A stretch of DNA of 64,000 bases. Origin: Chromatiales bacterium (GTDB lineage: Bacteria; Pseudomonadota; Gammaproteobacteria; Steroidobacterales; GCA-2729495). The stretch is taken from NCBI GenBank assembly GCA_020351875.1, contig CP070671.1:639203-703202 (forward strand), written 5' to 3'. Shown in pieces: positions 1-11,719 of this stretch (position 1 is the stretch's first letter; each line of letters starts with the position of its first letter). A program made the position numbers and the translations under genes. The notes beneath the pieces are model-generated. The model did not search any database and was not told where the DNA came from. It was given only the letters and a program-made list of their open reading frames with translations.

Positions 1-1
1 C

Positions 2-286
2 CCCCGCGTGAACGTGCACCTGTTGATCCTGGCCGGTTTTATCGTGACCACCATTGCGGTGCCGGCGGTGTGGATGCTCGGTTACTGGTTCCTGCTGCAG
101 CTGATCAGCGGGCTGGTGGCAGACAGCGCGACGGGGGGCGTGGCATTCTGGGCGCACGCCGGCGGCTTTATCGCCGGGGCCGCGCTGATACCGTTGTTTC
201 GCAAGCCCGAACTGGTGGCGCGCCACCCGTACCACGGCTGGAACCCGCGGGCGAAAGTGCCGCGCAGCTGGCGACGTATCCCCTGA
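2..286 (+). CDS. Rhomboid family intramembrane serine protease, C-terminal part (5' end outside window)
   Basis: The reading frame is open from the first bases of the window, so the true start lies upstream; an internal GTG at 8 is unlikely to be the start. The visible ~94 residues contain two hydrophobic segments. The second carries WAHAGGFIAGAAL, the HxxGxxxG pattern of the last catalytic helix in rhomboid proteases, where this His pairs with a Ser in an earlier helix that is not visible here. The C-terminal tail is short and basic, so it should be cytoplasmic. Rhomboids cleave membrane proteins within the bilayer; the substrate cannot be inferred. alr begins 12 bases downstream on the same strand and may be co-transcribed. 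The family call rests on one motif plus hydrophobicity. Confidence 0.7.
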   Translation, partial: PRVNVHLLILAGFIVTTIAVPAVWMLGYWFLLQLISGLVADSATGGVAFWAHAGGFIAGAALIPLFRKPELVARHPYHGWNPRAKVPRSWRRIP

Positions 287-298
287 CGAGGAACCGGT

Positions 299-1408
299 TT
301 GTCTGCACGATCCGATCGAGAACTGTGTGACGGCCCGCTAACCGGCGGCAGGCTGACCGTCGACCTCGACGCGCTGGCTGCGAACTTTGCGGTACTGACA
401 GGATTGGCCGCACCGGCGCGCTGCGCGGCAGTGGTGAAGGCCAATGCTTATGGCCTGGGCCTGGAGCCGGTCGCCCGAAAACTCGACGCGGCGGGCTGTG
501 ATTGTTACTTCGTCGCGAACCTGGCCGAGGCCCTGACCCTGCGGGCAATTCTGCCCGTCGCTGACATCTACGTGTTCGAAGGATCGTGGCCCGGACAGGA
601 AGCGGCGTTCGTGGCCTCAGAACTGCGCCCGGTCATCAACACGCTCGAGCAGTTCGAGCGTTGGGCGGCGTTGCCGGCGCCGGCACCGTGTGCCCTGCAG
701 GTGGACACCGGCATGTCGCGCCTGGGACTGAGCCTGGCCGATGCGAGGCAACTCGCAGCGCGCGGGCTTGGCCAGGTCGCCGTCGATTACCTGGTCACGC
801 ACCTGGCGTGCGCGGACGAACCCGGTCACGCAGTCACCCCGGCGCAGCTCACGCGGTTCGACGAAGCGCGCGTGCTGTTTCCTGGTCTGCCGACCAGCTT
901 GGGCAACACGGCGGGCATCACCCAGGGTGAGGCGACCCGCGGCGATCTCGTGCGTGCCGGGATTGGTCTGTATGGCGGCAATCCCAGCGCACAGGTGCCG
1001 AACCCTTTTCACGTCGTGGCAAACCTCGAAGGCCGGGTGCTGCAGGTGCGCGAGGTCGGCGTGGGCGCGACGGTCGGCTATGGCGCCGAGTTTCGCGTGC
1101 GCGAAACGGCGCGGCTCGCAACCCTCGGCCTCGGCTATGCAGACGGCTATCCCCGCAGCCTCGGCAATCGCGGCTACGCGGTAGTGGACGGCCACCGGTT
1201 GCCGGTGGTGGGTCGCATCTCGATGGACTCACTGGTGATTGACGTGACCAGTCTGCCACCCGGGAGCCGTGCGGCGGGCGACTTGGTGCAACTCGTCGGG
1301 GGGGATGCCCATCTCGATGAGATTGCCGGCCTGGCCGGCACCATCAGCTACGAGTTGCTGACCGGCCTGGGCGCGCGCCTGGAGCGGTGTTACCGCGGGG
1401 CAGTCTGA
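299..1408 (+). CDS. alr: Alanine racemase
   Basis: A PLP enzyme that interconverts L- and D-alanine for peptidoglycan, in the cytoplasm. The 369-residue length is normal for the family. AVVKANAYGLG near the N terminus carries the PLP lysine (K47). VGYGAE (Y261) supplies the catalytic tyrosine of the C-terminal barrel. GRISMDSL and ISYELLTGL near the end are typical. The start is TTG at 299, preceded by GAGG at 288-291; no ATG gives a complete N-terminal strand. It follows the rhomboid gene by 12 bases. In many gammaproteobacteria alr follows dnaB, so the rhomboid neighbour differs from that arrangement. Confidence 0.95.
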   Translation: MSARSDRELCDGPLTGGRLTVDLDALAANFAVLTGLAAPARCAAVVKANAYGLGLEPVARKLDAAGCDCYFVANLAEALTLRAILPVADIYVFEGSWPGQEAAFVASELRPVINTLEQFERWAALPAPAPCALQVDTGMSRLGLSLADARQLAARGLGQVAVDYLVTHLACADEPGHAVTPAQLTRFDEARVLFPGLPTSLGNTAGITQGEATRGDLVRAGIGLYGGNPSAQVPNPFHVVANLEGRVLQVREVGVGATVGYGAEFRVRETARLATLGLGYADGYPRSLGNRGYAVVDGHRLPVVGRISMDSLVIDVTSLPPGSRAAGDLVQLVGGDAHLDEIAGLAGTISYELLTGLGARLERCYRGAV

Positions 1409-1439
1409 AACCTGGACGCGCAGCCGGCTGGCAGGAAAG

Positions 1440-1516
1440 TGGTCGGGGTGACTGGATTCGAACCAACGACCTCGTCGTCCCGAACGACGCGCTCTACCAA
1501 GCTGAGCTACACCCCG
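1440..1516 (-). tRNA. tRNA-Pro (anticodon CGG)
   Basis: Read on the minus strand, a 77-base cloverleaf starts CGGGGTG and ends CACCCCG-A-CCA, so the CCA tail is encoded. The acceptor stem is a perfect 7 bp. The anticodon arm is CGTCG-TTCGGGA-CGACG, giving anticodon CGG, which reads CCG proline codons. The T arm contains GGTTCGAATCC. It lies between alr and ispB and has its own promoter. Confidence 0.96.
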
Positions 1517-1553
1517 AAAGATCGGACGAAACCCGGACGGTGCCGGGGCCGCC

Positions 1554-1582
1554 TTTATACGCGGCAGCCCGGGGCATCGCAA
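1554..1582 (-). promoter_or_regulatory. Sigma-70-type promoter for tRNA-Pro
   Basis: On the minus strand there is TTGCGA (1577-1582), a 17-base spacer and TATAAA (1554-1559). Transcription would start near 1547, about 30 bases before the tRNA 5' end. Spacing and position are ideal. Confidence 0.65.
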
Positions 1583-1591
1583 GCCCAAGGG

Positions 1592-2590
1592 TTAGTAGCG
1601 TCGCTGGACCGCGAATTCGGCCAGCTGAATCAGCGCCGCCTTGCAGCCCGAGTCGGGCACCCGGTCCAGCGCTGCGATCGCCCGCTGCGATGCCTCGCGG
1701 GCCCGTTGCATCGTGTAGGCGAGGGCGCCGCTGCGATTGACCGCAGCGATGATCGGCTCGATGTCGTTGCGCTCACCGTTTTCTATGGCCCGCCGGATCA
1801 CGACCTGTTCCCGCGCGGAACCCCGTTGCAGCGCATAAATCAGCGGCAACGTCGGTTTGCCTTCGGCCAGATCGTCGCCGATGTTCTTGCCGAGCTGTTC
1901 GCGCGTCGCATCGTAGTCCAGTGCATCGTCGACCAGCTGGAATGCGGTACCGAGTTCCCGGCCATACGCAATGAAGGCGTCTTCCACGGCGCGGGACTGG
2001 TCCGCCAGGATCGCGCCGATCAGCACCGCCGCTTCGAACAACTTGGCGGTCTTGCGGTAGATGACTTCGAGGTATTGCGCTTCCGTGGTGTCGGGATCAT
2101 TGCAGTTCATCAACTGCAGGACTTCGCCTTCGGCAATCGTGTTGGTCGCATCGGCGAGCACATCCATGATGCGCATTTGGCCGATTTCCACCATCATCTG
2201 AAAAGAACGTGAATAGAGAAAGTCGCCGACCAGCACGCTCGCTTCATTGCCGAATACGCTGTTCGCAGTGTCCTGCCCGCGGCGCAGATCCGAGTTGTCC
2301 ACCACATCGTCGTGTAACAAGGTGGCGGTATGAATGAACTCGACGATGGCCGCCGCGGTCACGTGTTTGTCGCCGGTATAGCCACAGGCTCGCGCCGACA
2401 GCAACACCAGCAGCGGGCGCAGGCGCTTGCCGCCGCTGCCGATGATGTACTGCGCCACGCTGTTGACCAGCGCCACGTCGCTGGCCAGCTGGCGACGAAT
2501 CTCCCGATTGACGGCCGGCCAGTCGCCGTCGAGCTGGTCGCGGATCTTGTCGAGATCGAAAGCTTCGGAATCGGGTTGGAGAAGATGCAT
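1592..2590 (-). CDS. ispB: Octaprenyl-diphosphate synthase (trans-polyprenyl synthetase)
   Basis: It builds the long isoprenoid side chain of ubiquinone from FPP and IPP. The protein has 332 residues. The first aspartate-rich motif is HDDVVDN (D94-D98), followed by the usual DLRRG. The second is LVDDALDYD (D221-D225). GSGGKRLRP near residue 51 binds the IPP diphosphate. It is divergent from the downstream plus-strand genes and sits next to rplU-rpmA, the standard gammaproteobacterial position for ispB. The chain length (octa or other) cannot be read from the sequence. Confidence 0.93.
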   Translation of the reverse strand: MHLLQPDSEAFDLDKIRDQLDGDWPAVNREIRRQLASDVALVNSVAQYIIGSGGKRLRPLLVLLSARACGYTGDKHVTAAAIVEFIHTATLLHDDVVDNSDLRRGQDTANSVFGNEASVLVGDFLYSRSFQMMVEIGQMRIMDVLADATNTIAEGEVLQLMNCNDPDTTEAQYLEVIYRKTAKLFEAAVLIGAILADQSRAVEDAFIAYGRELGTAFQLVDDALDYDATREQLGKNIGDDLAEGKPTLPLIYALQRGSAREQVVIRRAIENGERNDIEPIIAAVNRSGALAYTMQRAREASQRAIAALDRVPDSGCKAALIQLAEFAVQRRY

Positions 2591-2694
2591 CGCGCAGGAA
2601 TAATGCCCTGCATGACCGGATCAACACAAATTCCCGTGGCTGGAACCATCGGGTGCCACGGCGGAACAAGGTCACAATCGGAGCGGCAAAGACC

Positions 2695-3468
2695 ATGACA
2701 AGCGCGGACATGCTCCTCAGGTTCCTGGGTGTCGGCGGTTCTGCCGGCATGGACCAGGGCTCCGCATCGGCGGTGCTGGAGATCGCGGGCGACCCGGCCC
2801 TGCTGATCGACTGTGGCCAGGAAACGCCGCAGCGCTTCCAGGCAAGGTATGGGCGCCTGCCGCCGGCAGTCTTCATCACCCACGCACACATGGATCACGT
2901 GAGCGGCCTCGAACCGCTGTTTTTTTCTGCGTGGTTCGATCGCAGTGAGCCCGCGCCCGTGCGGCTGTTCGTACCCGTGGATGTGCTCGCGTTGGTGCAA
3001 CAACGCATCGTGATCGAAGCGTCGCCGCTGGCCGAAGGTGGGGTGAACTTCTGGGATGCCTTTCATCTCGCGCCGGTGGCGCAGGGTTTCTGGTGGCGTG
3101 AGCACTGGTTCGACGTGCTGCCGGTGCGCCACCATCGGCCGGGTTTTGCTTTCGGTCTGCGCCTGGAGGGCCGATTCGTTTACACCGGGGACACGCGTCC
3201 AATACCCGAACTGCTGGAAGCGCAGGCAGGTGGCAATGAGCTGGTCTTTCACGACTGTCGCCCCGACGGCAATCCCAGCCACAGCGGCTGGGATGACTTG
3301 TGCCGCGAGTATCCGCCCGAATTGCTGGCCCGCATCCGGACCTATCACTACGGGACGGCGGCGGATGCTGAGAAGATGCAAGCCCTCGGGGCGCGCATTG
3401 CCGTCGCCGGCGAAGGCTATCCGCTGCCCCCGGCCGAGCCCCGCGACCGGCCGCCGGCGGTGCCCTGA
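2695..3468 (+). CDS. MBL-fold metallo-hydrolase, RNase Z-like
   Basis: A 257-residue metallo-beta-lactamase-fold protein. THAHMDH (H63, H65, D67, H68) is the signature dinuclear metal motif. YTGDTRP later supplies the bridging Asp, and TYHYGT near the end is a plausible last metal-ligand His. The lack of a signal peptide indicates a cytoplasmic protein. I chose the ATG at 2695, preceded by GGAG at 2680-2683; an upstream GTG at 2653 would add 14 residues without family features. It is divergent from ispB. The substrate is unknown: the architecture resembles RNase Z or phosphodiesterase-like members, but the RNase Z exosite arm is not evident. Confidence 0.8.
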   Translation: MTSADMLLRFLGVGGSAGMDQGSASAVLEIAGDPALLIDCGQETPQRFQARYGRLPPAVFITHAHMDHVSGLEPLFFSAWFDRSEPAPVRLFVPVDVLALVQQRIVIEASPLAEGGVNFWDAFHLAPVAQGFWWREHWFDVLPVRHHRPGFAFGLRLEGRFVYTGDTRPIPELLEAQAGGNELVFHDCRPDGNPSHSGWDDLCREYPPELLARIRTYHYGTAADAEKMQALGARIAVAGEGYPLPPAEPRDRPPAVP

Positions 3469-3506
3469 CCCTGACCCGGCAGCCCCGTGTGGCGTGCCCT
3501 AAGCCG

Positions 3507-3535
3507 TTGATTGCTGGTCGGAGAAGCTTTATTAT
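3507..3535 (+). promoter_or_regulatory. Sigma-70 promoter of rplU-rpmA
   Basis: TTGATT (3507-3512), a 17-base spacer and TATTAT (3530-3535). Transcription would start near 3541, leaving a ~44-base leader before rplU with GGAG at 3573-3576. Confidence 0.7.
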
Positions 3536-3584
3536 CGCGCGTCCTTGCAGCCCCGCGCCGACGGGGCGAATCCGGAGATAGCAG

Positions 3585-3905
3585 ATGTACGCCGTGTTTC
3601 GGACGGGTGGCAAGCAGTACCGCGCGAGTGCGGGCGACACCCTGAAAGTGGAAAAACTCGACGCCGACGAGGGTGCGAGCATCCAGTTCGATGAATTGCT
3701 GATGGTGGGCGAGGGCGAGTCCGTGACGGTCGGCACGCCGCTGGTGTCCGGCGGCAAGGTGGCCGCGAAAGTGCTGAAACAGGACAAGGATCGCAAGGTC
3801 GAAGTTGTCAAGTTTCACCGTCGCCAGAACTACAAGCGCAACAAGGGTCATCGCCAGCCCTACACGCTGATTGAAATCACCGACGTCAGCGGCGGCAAAG
3901 CCTGA
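3585..3905 (+). CDS. rplU: 50S ribosomal protein L21
   Basis: A large-subunit protein that binds 23S rRNA. The 106-residue length is normal. [15 protein letters not shown] at the start and [17 protein letters not shown] near the end are diagnostic. It is first in a two-gene operon with rpmA 19 bases downstream, behind a strong promoter, and upstream of obgE as in most proteobacteria. Confidence 0.97.
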   Translation: MYAVFRTGGKQYRASAGDTLKVEKLDADEGASIQFDELLMVGEGESVTVGTPLVSGGKVAAKVLKQDKDRKVEVVKFHRRQNYKRNKGHRQPYTLIEITDVSGGKA

Positions 3906-3924
3906 GCGCGGCGAGGAGACAGGT

Positions 3925-5569
<1,645 letters not shown>

Positions 5570-5624
5570 TGATCGATCCTGCTGAAGCTATAGCGCCCAC
5601 CGGCGGTGGGCGTGAAGGCGGCGT

Positions 5625-5653
5625 ATTGTTTCGTCTGCCCCCGGCAAAGTCAA
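5625..5653 (-). promoter_or_regulatory. Candidate rpsT promoter
   Basis: On the minus strand there is TTGACT (5648-5653), a 17-base spacer and AACAAT (5625-5630). The -35 is good and the -10 fair. It would give a ~50-base leader containing a GC-rich hairpin. Confidence 0.45.
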
Positions 5654-5733
5654 CCGCCGGCCCGCGCCAAGCCGTTGATTTGCCGCGTGAACCGTCGAGG
5701 CACCGCGGCCGAAGCCTGCTAGACTCTCGCCGC

Positions 5734-7344
5734 ATGTCGGCGCCCGAGACACGGCCCACGCCTCCAGCGTCCGGGCTCCTGAAATCCACCTCTGTCGTGA
5801 GCCTGATGACCCTGCTGTCGCGGGTTCTCGGGCTGGTCCGCGACGTGGTCTTCGCGCGCTTTTTCGGCGCCGGCATGGTGATGGACGCGTTCTTCGTCGC
5901 GTTCAAGATTCCGAACATCTTCCGGCGCTTCTTTGCCGAAGGCGCGTTCTCGCAGGCCTTCGTGCCGGTGTTCGCCGAGGTGGACGAGCAGGGCAGTCGT
6001 GACGAAGTCAGGGATCTCGTGGACCGTACCGCCGGGACTCTCGGCATCGTGCTGTTCATCTTTACCGCCGTCGGGGTACTGGCCGCACCGGCGCTGATCG
6101 CGGTGTTCGCGCCCGGTTTCCTGGGCGACACGGACGGCAGTCGCTACGAGCTGGCCGTGGGCATGCTGCGGCTGACCTTCCCCTACCTGCTGTTCATCTC
6201 CCTGACCGCGCTGGCCGGCGCGGTGCTGAACACTTACCGACAGTTCGGGGTACCGGCCTTCGCGCCGGTGTTGCTGAATGTCGTGCTGATCCTGTTTGCG
6301 GCCTGGCTGGCGCCCGGCGCGGAAGCGCCCGGCATGGTACTGGCCGCCGGTGTGTTCACGGCGGGCGCGGTGCAGCTGATGTTCATGTTGCCCTTCCTGC
6401 TGCACATTCGGCTGCTGCCGCGGCCGAAGTGGGGCTGGAGTCACCCGCGCGTCAGGCGAGTGGTGACGCTCATGGCGCCGATCATCTTCGGCGCGTCGGT
6501 GGCGCAGATCAACATCCTGTTCGACACGCTGATCGCGTCCTTTCTCGCCACCGGCAGCATCAGCTGGCTGTATTACTCGGACCGGCTCATGGAGTTCCCG
6601 CTGGGCGTGTTCGGTATCGCGCTGGCCACGGTGATTCTGCCCAGCCTGTCGCGCCAGCATGCTGCCGAATCGCCGGCCAGCTTTGCGGCGACAATGGACT
6701 GGGCATTGCGCCTGGTGTTCCTGATCGCGTTGCCGGCGGCTGCCGGCCTGGCCATCCTCGCCGGACCGATCCTGACCACGATCTTTGCGGGCGGTCAGTT
6801 CGGCGCCGGCGACGTGCAGATGTCCACGCTGAGCCTCGTCGCCTACTCGCTGGGCCTGCCGGGCTTCATCCTGGTCAAGGTGCTGGCACCGGGCTACTTT
6901 GCGCGCCAGGACACCCGCACGCCGGTGCGTATTGGTGTGATCGCACTGGTCGTGAACATGGGCCTGAACGTGTCGATCGTGGTGCCCTGGGTCCTCGCGG
7001 AGTTGCCGGGACCCCACGCGGGGTTGGCGCTCGCCACCGCGTTGTCGGCGTTCCTGAATGCGGGGTTGCTGTGGCGGGGGTTGCGGCGGGACGACGTGCA
7101 CCGGCCCGGGCCGGGCTGGCGCCGCTTCTTGCTGCAGGTCGTGGCGGCAAGCGGGGTCATGCTCCTGCTGCTGGACTATTTCACTGCACCGGTGAGCGCC
7201 TGGCTGGAAGTCGGTACGTGGCAACGGGTCGGCTGGCTGAGCGTCGCGGTCGCCGGCGGTATCGTCGCCTACGCCGGCACATTGCTGGCCACGGGCCTGC
7301 GCCCGTCAGACCTGCGGATGACAAGCCCTGACGCGTCTTTATAA
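5734..7344 (+). CDS. murJ: Lipid II flippase MurJ (MviN)
   Basis: An inner-membrane MOP-superfamily flippase that moves lipid II to the periplasm. The 536 residues hold about 14 hydrophobic helices. The N-terminal stretch VSLMTLLSRVLGLVRDVVFA and FAEGAFSQAFVPVF are signature MurJ sequence. The ATG at 5734 gives the conserved start; a longer open frame from 5563 would add a 57-residue basic, non-conserved leader and run into the rpsT promoter, so I rejected it. It is followed 48 bases later by ribF-ileS-lspA. Confidence 0.95.
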   Translation: MSAPETRPTPPASGLLKSTSVVSLMTLLSRVLGLVRDVVFARFFGAGMVMDAFFVAFKIPNIFRRFFAEGAFSQAFVPVFAEVDEQGSRDEVRDLVDRTAGTLGIVLFIFTAVGVLAAPALIAVFAPGFLGDTDGSRYELAVGMLRLTFPYLLFISLTALAGAVLNTYRQFGVPAFAPVLLNVVLILFAAWLAPGAEAPGMVLAAGVFTAGAVQLMFMLPFLLHIRLLPRPKWGWSHPRVRRVVTLMAPIIFGASVAQINILFDTLIASFLATGSISWLYYSDRLMEFPLGVFGIALATVILPSLSRQHAAESPASFAATMDWALRLVFLIALPAAAGLAILAGPILTTIFAGGQFGAGDVQMSTLSLVAYSLGLPGFILVKVLAPGYFARQDTRTPVRIGVIALVVNMGLNVSIVVPWVLAELPGPHAGLALATALSAFLNAGLLWRGLRRDDVHRPGPGWRRFLLQVVAASGVMLLLLDYFTAPVSAWLEVGTWQRVGWLSVAVAGGIVAYAGTLLATGLRPSDLRMTSPDASL

Positions 7345-7392
7345 TTCCGGGGTTCTGACCCTACTTCACACGGCGTTGGCCGACCGAGTCCC

Positions 7393-8364
7393 ATGCGTTT
7401 GATCCGCAGACCGCGGCCAGGCAGCCACGCATTGTCCGACGGATGTGTCGCGACGATCGGCACATTCGACGGCGTGCACCTGGGACACCAGCGCATCTTT
7501 GATCGCGTGATCGAGGTTGCCGCAGACCGCGAGCTTCCCGCCCTGGCCTTTTCCTTCGAACCGACACCGGGCGAGTTCTTCAGTCGTGGCACGCCGCCGG
7601 CCCGGTTGACGCGTTTCCGGGAGAAATTCACGGTGCTTGATGAACTGGGTCTGGACTGCCTGTTTTGTCCCCCGTTCGACGCCCGCATGGAAGCCATGGA
7701 GCCGCAGGATTTTATCGACACGCTGCTGGTATCGGCACTGAAGGTGCAGCACCTGGTGGTCGGTGACGACTTTCGTTTCGCCCGGCAGCGCCGGGGCGGT
7801 TTCGAAGACCTGCAGGCGGCGGGGGCGCGCCACGGTTTTGCCGTCGAGCGCTTCGGCAGTGTCACGGTCGACGGCCAGCGGGTGTCGAGCACCGGTATCC
7901 GCCAGGCCTTGCAGGCCGGCGAACTCGAGCTCGCGCGGCGCCTGCTGGGGCGTTATTACCAGATGGCCGGACGCGTGGTCGGGGGCAAGCGGCTCGGCAC
8001 GCAGCTGGGCTTTCCCACCGCGAACGTGCGGCTGAAGCGCCGCAGCTCGCCCCTGGCCGGGATATTTGCGGTGCGCGTCACCGGCCTGCCGGAAGGCCTG
8101 GTGGACGGGGTAGCGAGCCTCGGCGTCAGGCCGACGGTAGAGGGTGGCGGGGAGCCGTTGCTGGAAGTCCACCTGTTCGATTTCAATCGCGACATCTATG
8201 GTGACTACATCAGCGTGGACTTCGTCGCTAAGCTACGCGATGAGCAGCGCTTTCCCGACCTCGAAAGCATGACCGAGCAGATGCACCGGGATGCGGCCCG
8301 CGCGCGGGACCTATTGAAGCGTGTGGCCGGCGGCGCTGGCGAGCGCCTGAACAGGACGGACTGA
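7393..8364 (+). CDS. ribF: Bifunctional riboflavin kinase / FAD synthetase
   Basis: It phosphorylates riboflavin to FMN and adenylates FMN to FAD. The N-terminal adenylyltransferase domain shows GTFDGVHLGHQ (HxGH), VGDDFRFARQRRG and STGIRQAL. The C-terminal flavokinase domain shows GKRLGTQLGFPTANV. The 323-residue length is normal. The stop codon touches the ileS GTG start, indicating translational coupling in the conserved murJ-ribF-ileS-lspA order. Confidence 0.96.
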   Translation: MRLIRRPRPGSHALSDGCVATIGTFDGVHLGHQRIFDRVIEVAADRELPALAFSFEPTPGEFFSRGTPPARLTRFREKFTVLDELGLDCLFCPPFDARMEAMEPQDFIDTLLVSALKVQHLVVGDDFRFARQRRGGFEDLQAAGARHGFAVERFGSVTVDGQRVSSTGIRQALQAGELELARRLLGRYYQMAGRVVGGKRLGTQLGFPTANVRLKRRSSPLAGIFAVRVTGLPEGLVDGVASLGVRPTVEGGGEPLLEVHLFDFNRDIYGDYISVDFVAKLRDEQRFPDLESMTEQMHRDAARARDLLKRVAGGAGERLNRTD

Positions 8365-11163
8365 GTGACCGATTATAAAGACACCCTGAACCTGCCGAAG
8401 ACAGCGTTCCCGATGCGCGCAAATCTGGCCCAGCGCGAGCCGCAGATGCTGGCCGACTGGCAGGCCCGGGACCTGTACGGGCAGATCCGCCGTGTCTCGG
8501 CCGGGCGCGAGCCGTTCGTCTTGTTGGACGGGCCGCCGTACGCGAACGGCAAGATTCACCTCGGGCACGCCGTTAACAAGGTGTTGAAGGACATCGTGGT
8601 GAAGTCGCGCACGCTGGCCGGCTTCGACGCGCCCTACGTTCCCGGCTGGGACTGCCACGGGTTGCCCATCGAGCTGCAGGTGGAGAAAAAGCACGGCAAG
8701 GTCGGCCGCAAGCTGGACGCGCGGGCCTTTCGCGCCGCCTGCCGCGATTACGCACTGAAACAGGTAGACAGCCAGCGCGCCGACTTTATCCGGCTGGGCG
8801 TATTGGGCGACTGGGAGCATCCTTACCTGACCCTGGCGCCACAGTACGAAGCCGAACAGGTGCGCGGTTTTGCCCGAATCATCGAGCGCGGGCACCTGCA
8901 GCGCGGCTACAAACCGGTGCACTGGTGCCTGGACTGTGGCTCCGCGCTGGCCGAAGCAGAAGTGGAATACCGCGACAAGACCTCGGCGGCGATCGACGTG
9001 CGTTTTGCGGTGGTGGATCCGGGCACGCTGGCCGAGCGCGTCGGTGGGGGCCACGATAACGTGCCCGTCGGCGTGCCGATCTGGACGACCACGGCCTGGA
9101 CCCTGCCGGCCAACCACGCGGTGGCCCTCGGTCCGGAACTCGATTACGGGCTGTACGAGTTTGCGATAGATGGTGAGCGGCAGCGGCTGGTGCTCGCCTG
9201 CGACCTGGCAGCGGGCGCACTGGCGCGTTACGGCGCTACCGATGGGCAGCAACTGGCGACATTCCCGGGCGCGGCGCTGGCCGGGCTGATGCTGCAGCAT
9301 CCCTTTTATGATCGCCAGGTGCCGGTGATCACCGGCGACTTCGTCACGCTGGAGGCGGGCACCGGCGCCGTGCATATTGCGCCGGGGCATGGCGAGGACG
9401 ATTTTGCTGCGGGCGTGCAGCACGACCTGCCGGTCGACAACCCGGTGGGTGGCGATGGCGTGTACCTGGCCGACACGCCGCTGTTCGGTGGCCAGCACAT
9501 TCACAAGGCCGGTGAACAGATCCTGGCAACACTGGCCGACCAGGGCCAGCTGTTGCACCGTGAGCCTTATCAGCACAGTTACCCGCACTGCTGGCGGCAT
9601 CGCACGCCGCTGATATTTCGGGCTACCCCACAATGGTTCGTGAGCCTGGATCGGCAGCAGCTGCGCGAGCATGCCCTCGGCGCGATCAAGGGGGTGCGCT
9701 GGCTTCCCGACTGGGGCCAGCAGCGCATCGAGGCGATGGTGGCCGGGCGACCTGACTGGTGCATCTCCCGGCAACGCACCTGGGGCGTACCGGTGCCGCT
9801 GTTCGTGCACCGGCAAACCGGTGAGATTCATCCGGACACGCCGGCCCTGCTCGAGCAGGTCGCGCAACGTATCGAGGCCAACGGGCTCGAAGCGTGGTTC
9901 GATCTCGACCCTGCGGATCTCCTGGGCGAGCAGGCGGCGGACTACGACCCGGTGCAGGACACCATGGACGTGTGGATGGATTCAGGCATGGCCCATCACT
10001 GCGTCGGCGCGAGCCGGCCGGAACTGGCGAGCCCGGTGGACCTGTACCTGGAGGGCTCCGACCAGCACCGCGGGTGGTTCCAGAGTTCGCTGCTGACCTC
10101 GGTGGCCATGTTCGATCGCGCACCGTACCGCGAGGTGCTGACCCACGGCTTCACGGTGGACGAGCACGGGCACAAGATGTCGAAGAGTCTCGGCAATACG
10201 ATCGAACCGCAGAAAATCATGAACACGCTGGGCGCCGACATCCTGCGCCTGTGGATTGCCGGTACGGACTACCGCAACGAAATGAGCCTGTCCGACGAAA
10301 TCCTGAAACGGGTGGCGGACTCTTACCGGCGCATGCGCAACACGGCGCGTTTCCTGCTCGGTAACCTGCACGGTTTCGAGCCCGACTCGAACCTTCTGCC
10401 GGTCGATGAACTGGTGGATCTCGACCGCTGGGCCGTGCACCGCGCAGGTCAATTACAAAGCGAGGTGCTGGACGCTTACCAGGACTACGAGTTTCATTGC
10501 GTGTACCAGTTGCTGCACAACTTCTGCGTCGTCGACATGGGCAGCTTCTACCTGGACGTGATCAAGGACCGTCTGTACACGACGGGCGCCGACAGCGCAC
10601 CGCGCCGCTCCGCGCAGACGGCCATGTATTACATCGCGGAAGCCATGGTCCGGTGGCTCGCGCCGATCCTGAGCTTTACCGCCGAAGAAATCTGGCAGGC
10701 GCTGCCGGGCGAGCGCGCCGACTCCGTGCTGCTGAGCACGTGGTACGAACTGCCGGCAGTGGGCGCGCTGCAGGTGAACTGGGAGCACGTGATCGCGGCG
10801 CGGGAACCGGTGGCCCAGGCGCTGGAGGCCCTGCGCGTGGCCGGCGACATCGGTTCCGGCCTGGAGGCCCAGGTGGCGGTCTATGCCGACGGCGACGGGT
10901 TGGCGGCCCTGCAGTCCCTCGGTGACGAACTGCGCTTTGCGCTCCTGACGTCAGCGGCGCAGGCGCTGCCGTTTGCGGAACGACCGCCCGGCGCGACCGA
11001 GAGTGACGGGACGGCGGTGGTCGCGACACCGTCTGCGGATCCGAAGTGCGTGCGCTGCTGGCACCGGCGGGCCGATGTGGGCACGGTCGACGGCCACCCG
11101 GAAATCTGTGAACGTTGCGTCACCAACCTGAGACCGGACGGGGAGAGTCGCCGCTTTGCCTGA
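8365..11163 (+). CDS. ileS: Isoleucyl-tRNA synthetase
   Basis: A class I synthetase charging tRNA-Ile, 932 residues, close to the E. coli length. HLGH (65-68) is the HIGH motif and KMSKS (604-608) the second ATP motif. The editing domain lies between them. A C-terminal zinc finger is visible (CVRCWH ... CERCV). The start is GTG directly after the ribF stop, preceded by AGGACGG inside ribF. lspA begins within its last codons. Confidence 0.97.
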   Translation: MTDYKDTLNLPKTAFPMRANLAQREPQMLADWQARDLYGQIRRVSAGREPFVLLDGPPYANGKIHLGHAVNKVLKDIVVKSRTLAGFDAPYVPGWDCHGLPIELQVEKKHGKVGRKLDARAFRAACRDYALKQVDSQRADFIRLGVLGDWEHPYLTLAPQYEAEQVRGFARIIERGHLQRGYKPVHWCLDCGSALAEAEVEYRDKTSAAIDVRFAVVDPGTLAERVGGGHDNVPVGVPIWTTTAWTLPANHAVALGPELDYGLYEFAIDGERQRLVLACDLAAGALARYGATDGQQLATFPGAALAGLMLQHPFYDRQVPVITGDFVTLEAGTGAVHIAPGHGEDDFAAGVQHDLPVDNPVGGDGVYLADTPLFGGQHIHKAGEQILATLADQGQLLHREPYQHSYPHCWRHRTPLIFRATPQWFVSLDRQQLREHALGAIKGVRWLPDWGQQRIEAMVAGRPDWCISRQRTWGVPVPLFVHRQTGEIHPDTPALLEQVAQRIEANGLEAWFDLDPADLLGEQAADYDPVQDTMDVWMDSGMAHHCVGASRPELASPVDLYLEGSDQHRGWFQSSLLTSVAMFDRAPYREVLTHGFTVDEHGHKMSKSLGNTIEPQKIMNTLGADILRLWIAGTDYRNEMSLSDEILKRVADSYRRMRNTARFLLGNLHGFEPDSNLLPVDELVDLDRWAVHRAGQLQSEVLDAYQDYEFHCVYQLLHNFCVVDMGSFYLDVIKDRLYTTGADSAPRRSAQTAMYYIAEAMVRWLAPILSFTAEEIWQALPGERADSVLLSTWYELPAVGALQVNWEHVIAAREPVAQALEALRVAGDIGSGLEAQVAVYADGDGLAALQSLGDELRFALLTSAAQALPFAERPPGATESDGTAVVATPSADPKCVRCWHRRADVGTVDGHPEICERCVTNLRPDGESRRFA

Positions 11164-11695
11164 AGAGCACACAGATACGACGGCCATGGTGCCGGCCCCG
11201 GTACCGGCCAACGGCTGGCGGTCGATGTGGTGGATCGCCCTGGCGCTGCTGGTGGTGCTCGTCGATCAGTTGACCAAGCAGGCCATCATGGACGGTTTCA
11301 TCGAGTATCAGCGGCAAAACGTACTGCCGTTTTTCGACCTGGTGCGACTCCACAACACCGGTGCCGCCTTCAGTTTCCTGGCCGGTGAGGGCGGCTGGCA
11401 GAACCAGCTGTTCATGGCCATTGCCGCGGTGGTGAGCCTGGGCATCACGTGGTGGCTTGCCGTGCTGCCACGCCGCGGCAAGGTGGTGCTGGCCCTGGGG
11501 CTCGCGCTGGTGCTGGGGGGTGCGCTCGGTAACCTGATCGATCGGTTGCTGTACGGCTACGTGGTGGATTTCCTGTTGTTCTACTGGCGCGACTGGTCCT
11601 ATCCCGCCTTCAACATCGCCGACTCGGCGATTACCTGCGGCGCAATCCTGATCGTCTTCGACGGCCTGGTGCTGGAACGGCGTGCCGGCCGCTGA
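11156..11695 (+). CDS. lspA: Lipoprotein signal peptidase II
   Basis: An inner-membrane aspartyl peptidase that removes signal peptides from diacylated prolipoproteins. The 179 residues have four membrane segments. [18 protein letters not shown] (first catalytic Asp) and FNIADSAI (second catalytic Asp) are all present. The TTG start overlaps ileS by 8 bases; an ATG ten codons in is an alternative and would keep the first helix. fkpB and ispH, which commonly follow lspA in Pseudomonas, are absent; a converging pilin gene follows instead. Confidence 0.94.
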   Translation: MPEEHTDTTAMVPAPVPANGWRSMWWIALALLVVLVDQLTKQAIMDGFIEYQRQNVLPFFDLVRLHNTGAAFSFLAGEGGWQNQLFMAIAAVVSLGITWWLAVLPRRGKVVLALGLALVLGGALGNLIDRLLYGYVVDFLLFYWRDWSYPAFNIADSAITCGAILIVFDGLVLERRAGR

Positions 11696-11707
11696 GACCG
11701 GCACGCC
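11679..11707. terminator. Hairpin between convergent lspA and pilE
   Basis: GGCGTGCCGG (11679-11688) and CCGGCACGCC (11698-11707) form a perfect 10-bp stem with a 9-base loop spanning the lspA stop. There is no T run on either side, so intrinsic termination is uncertain; it may act as a bidirectional transcript end stabiliser. Confidence 0.4.
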
Positions 11708-11719
11708 GCGCCAGGTTAA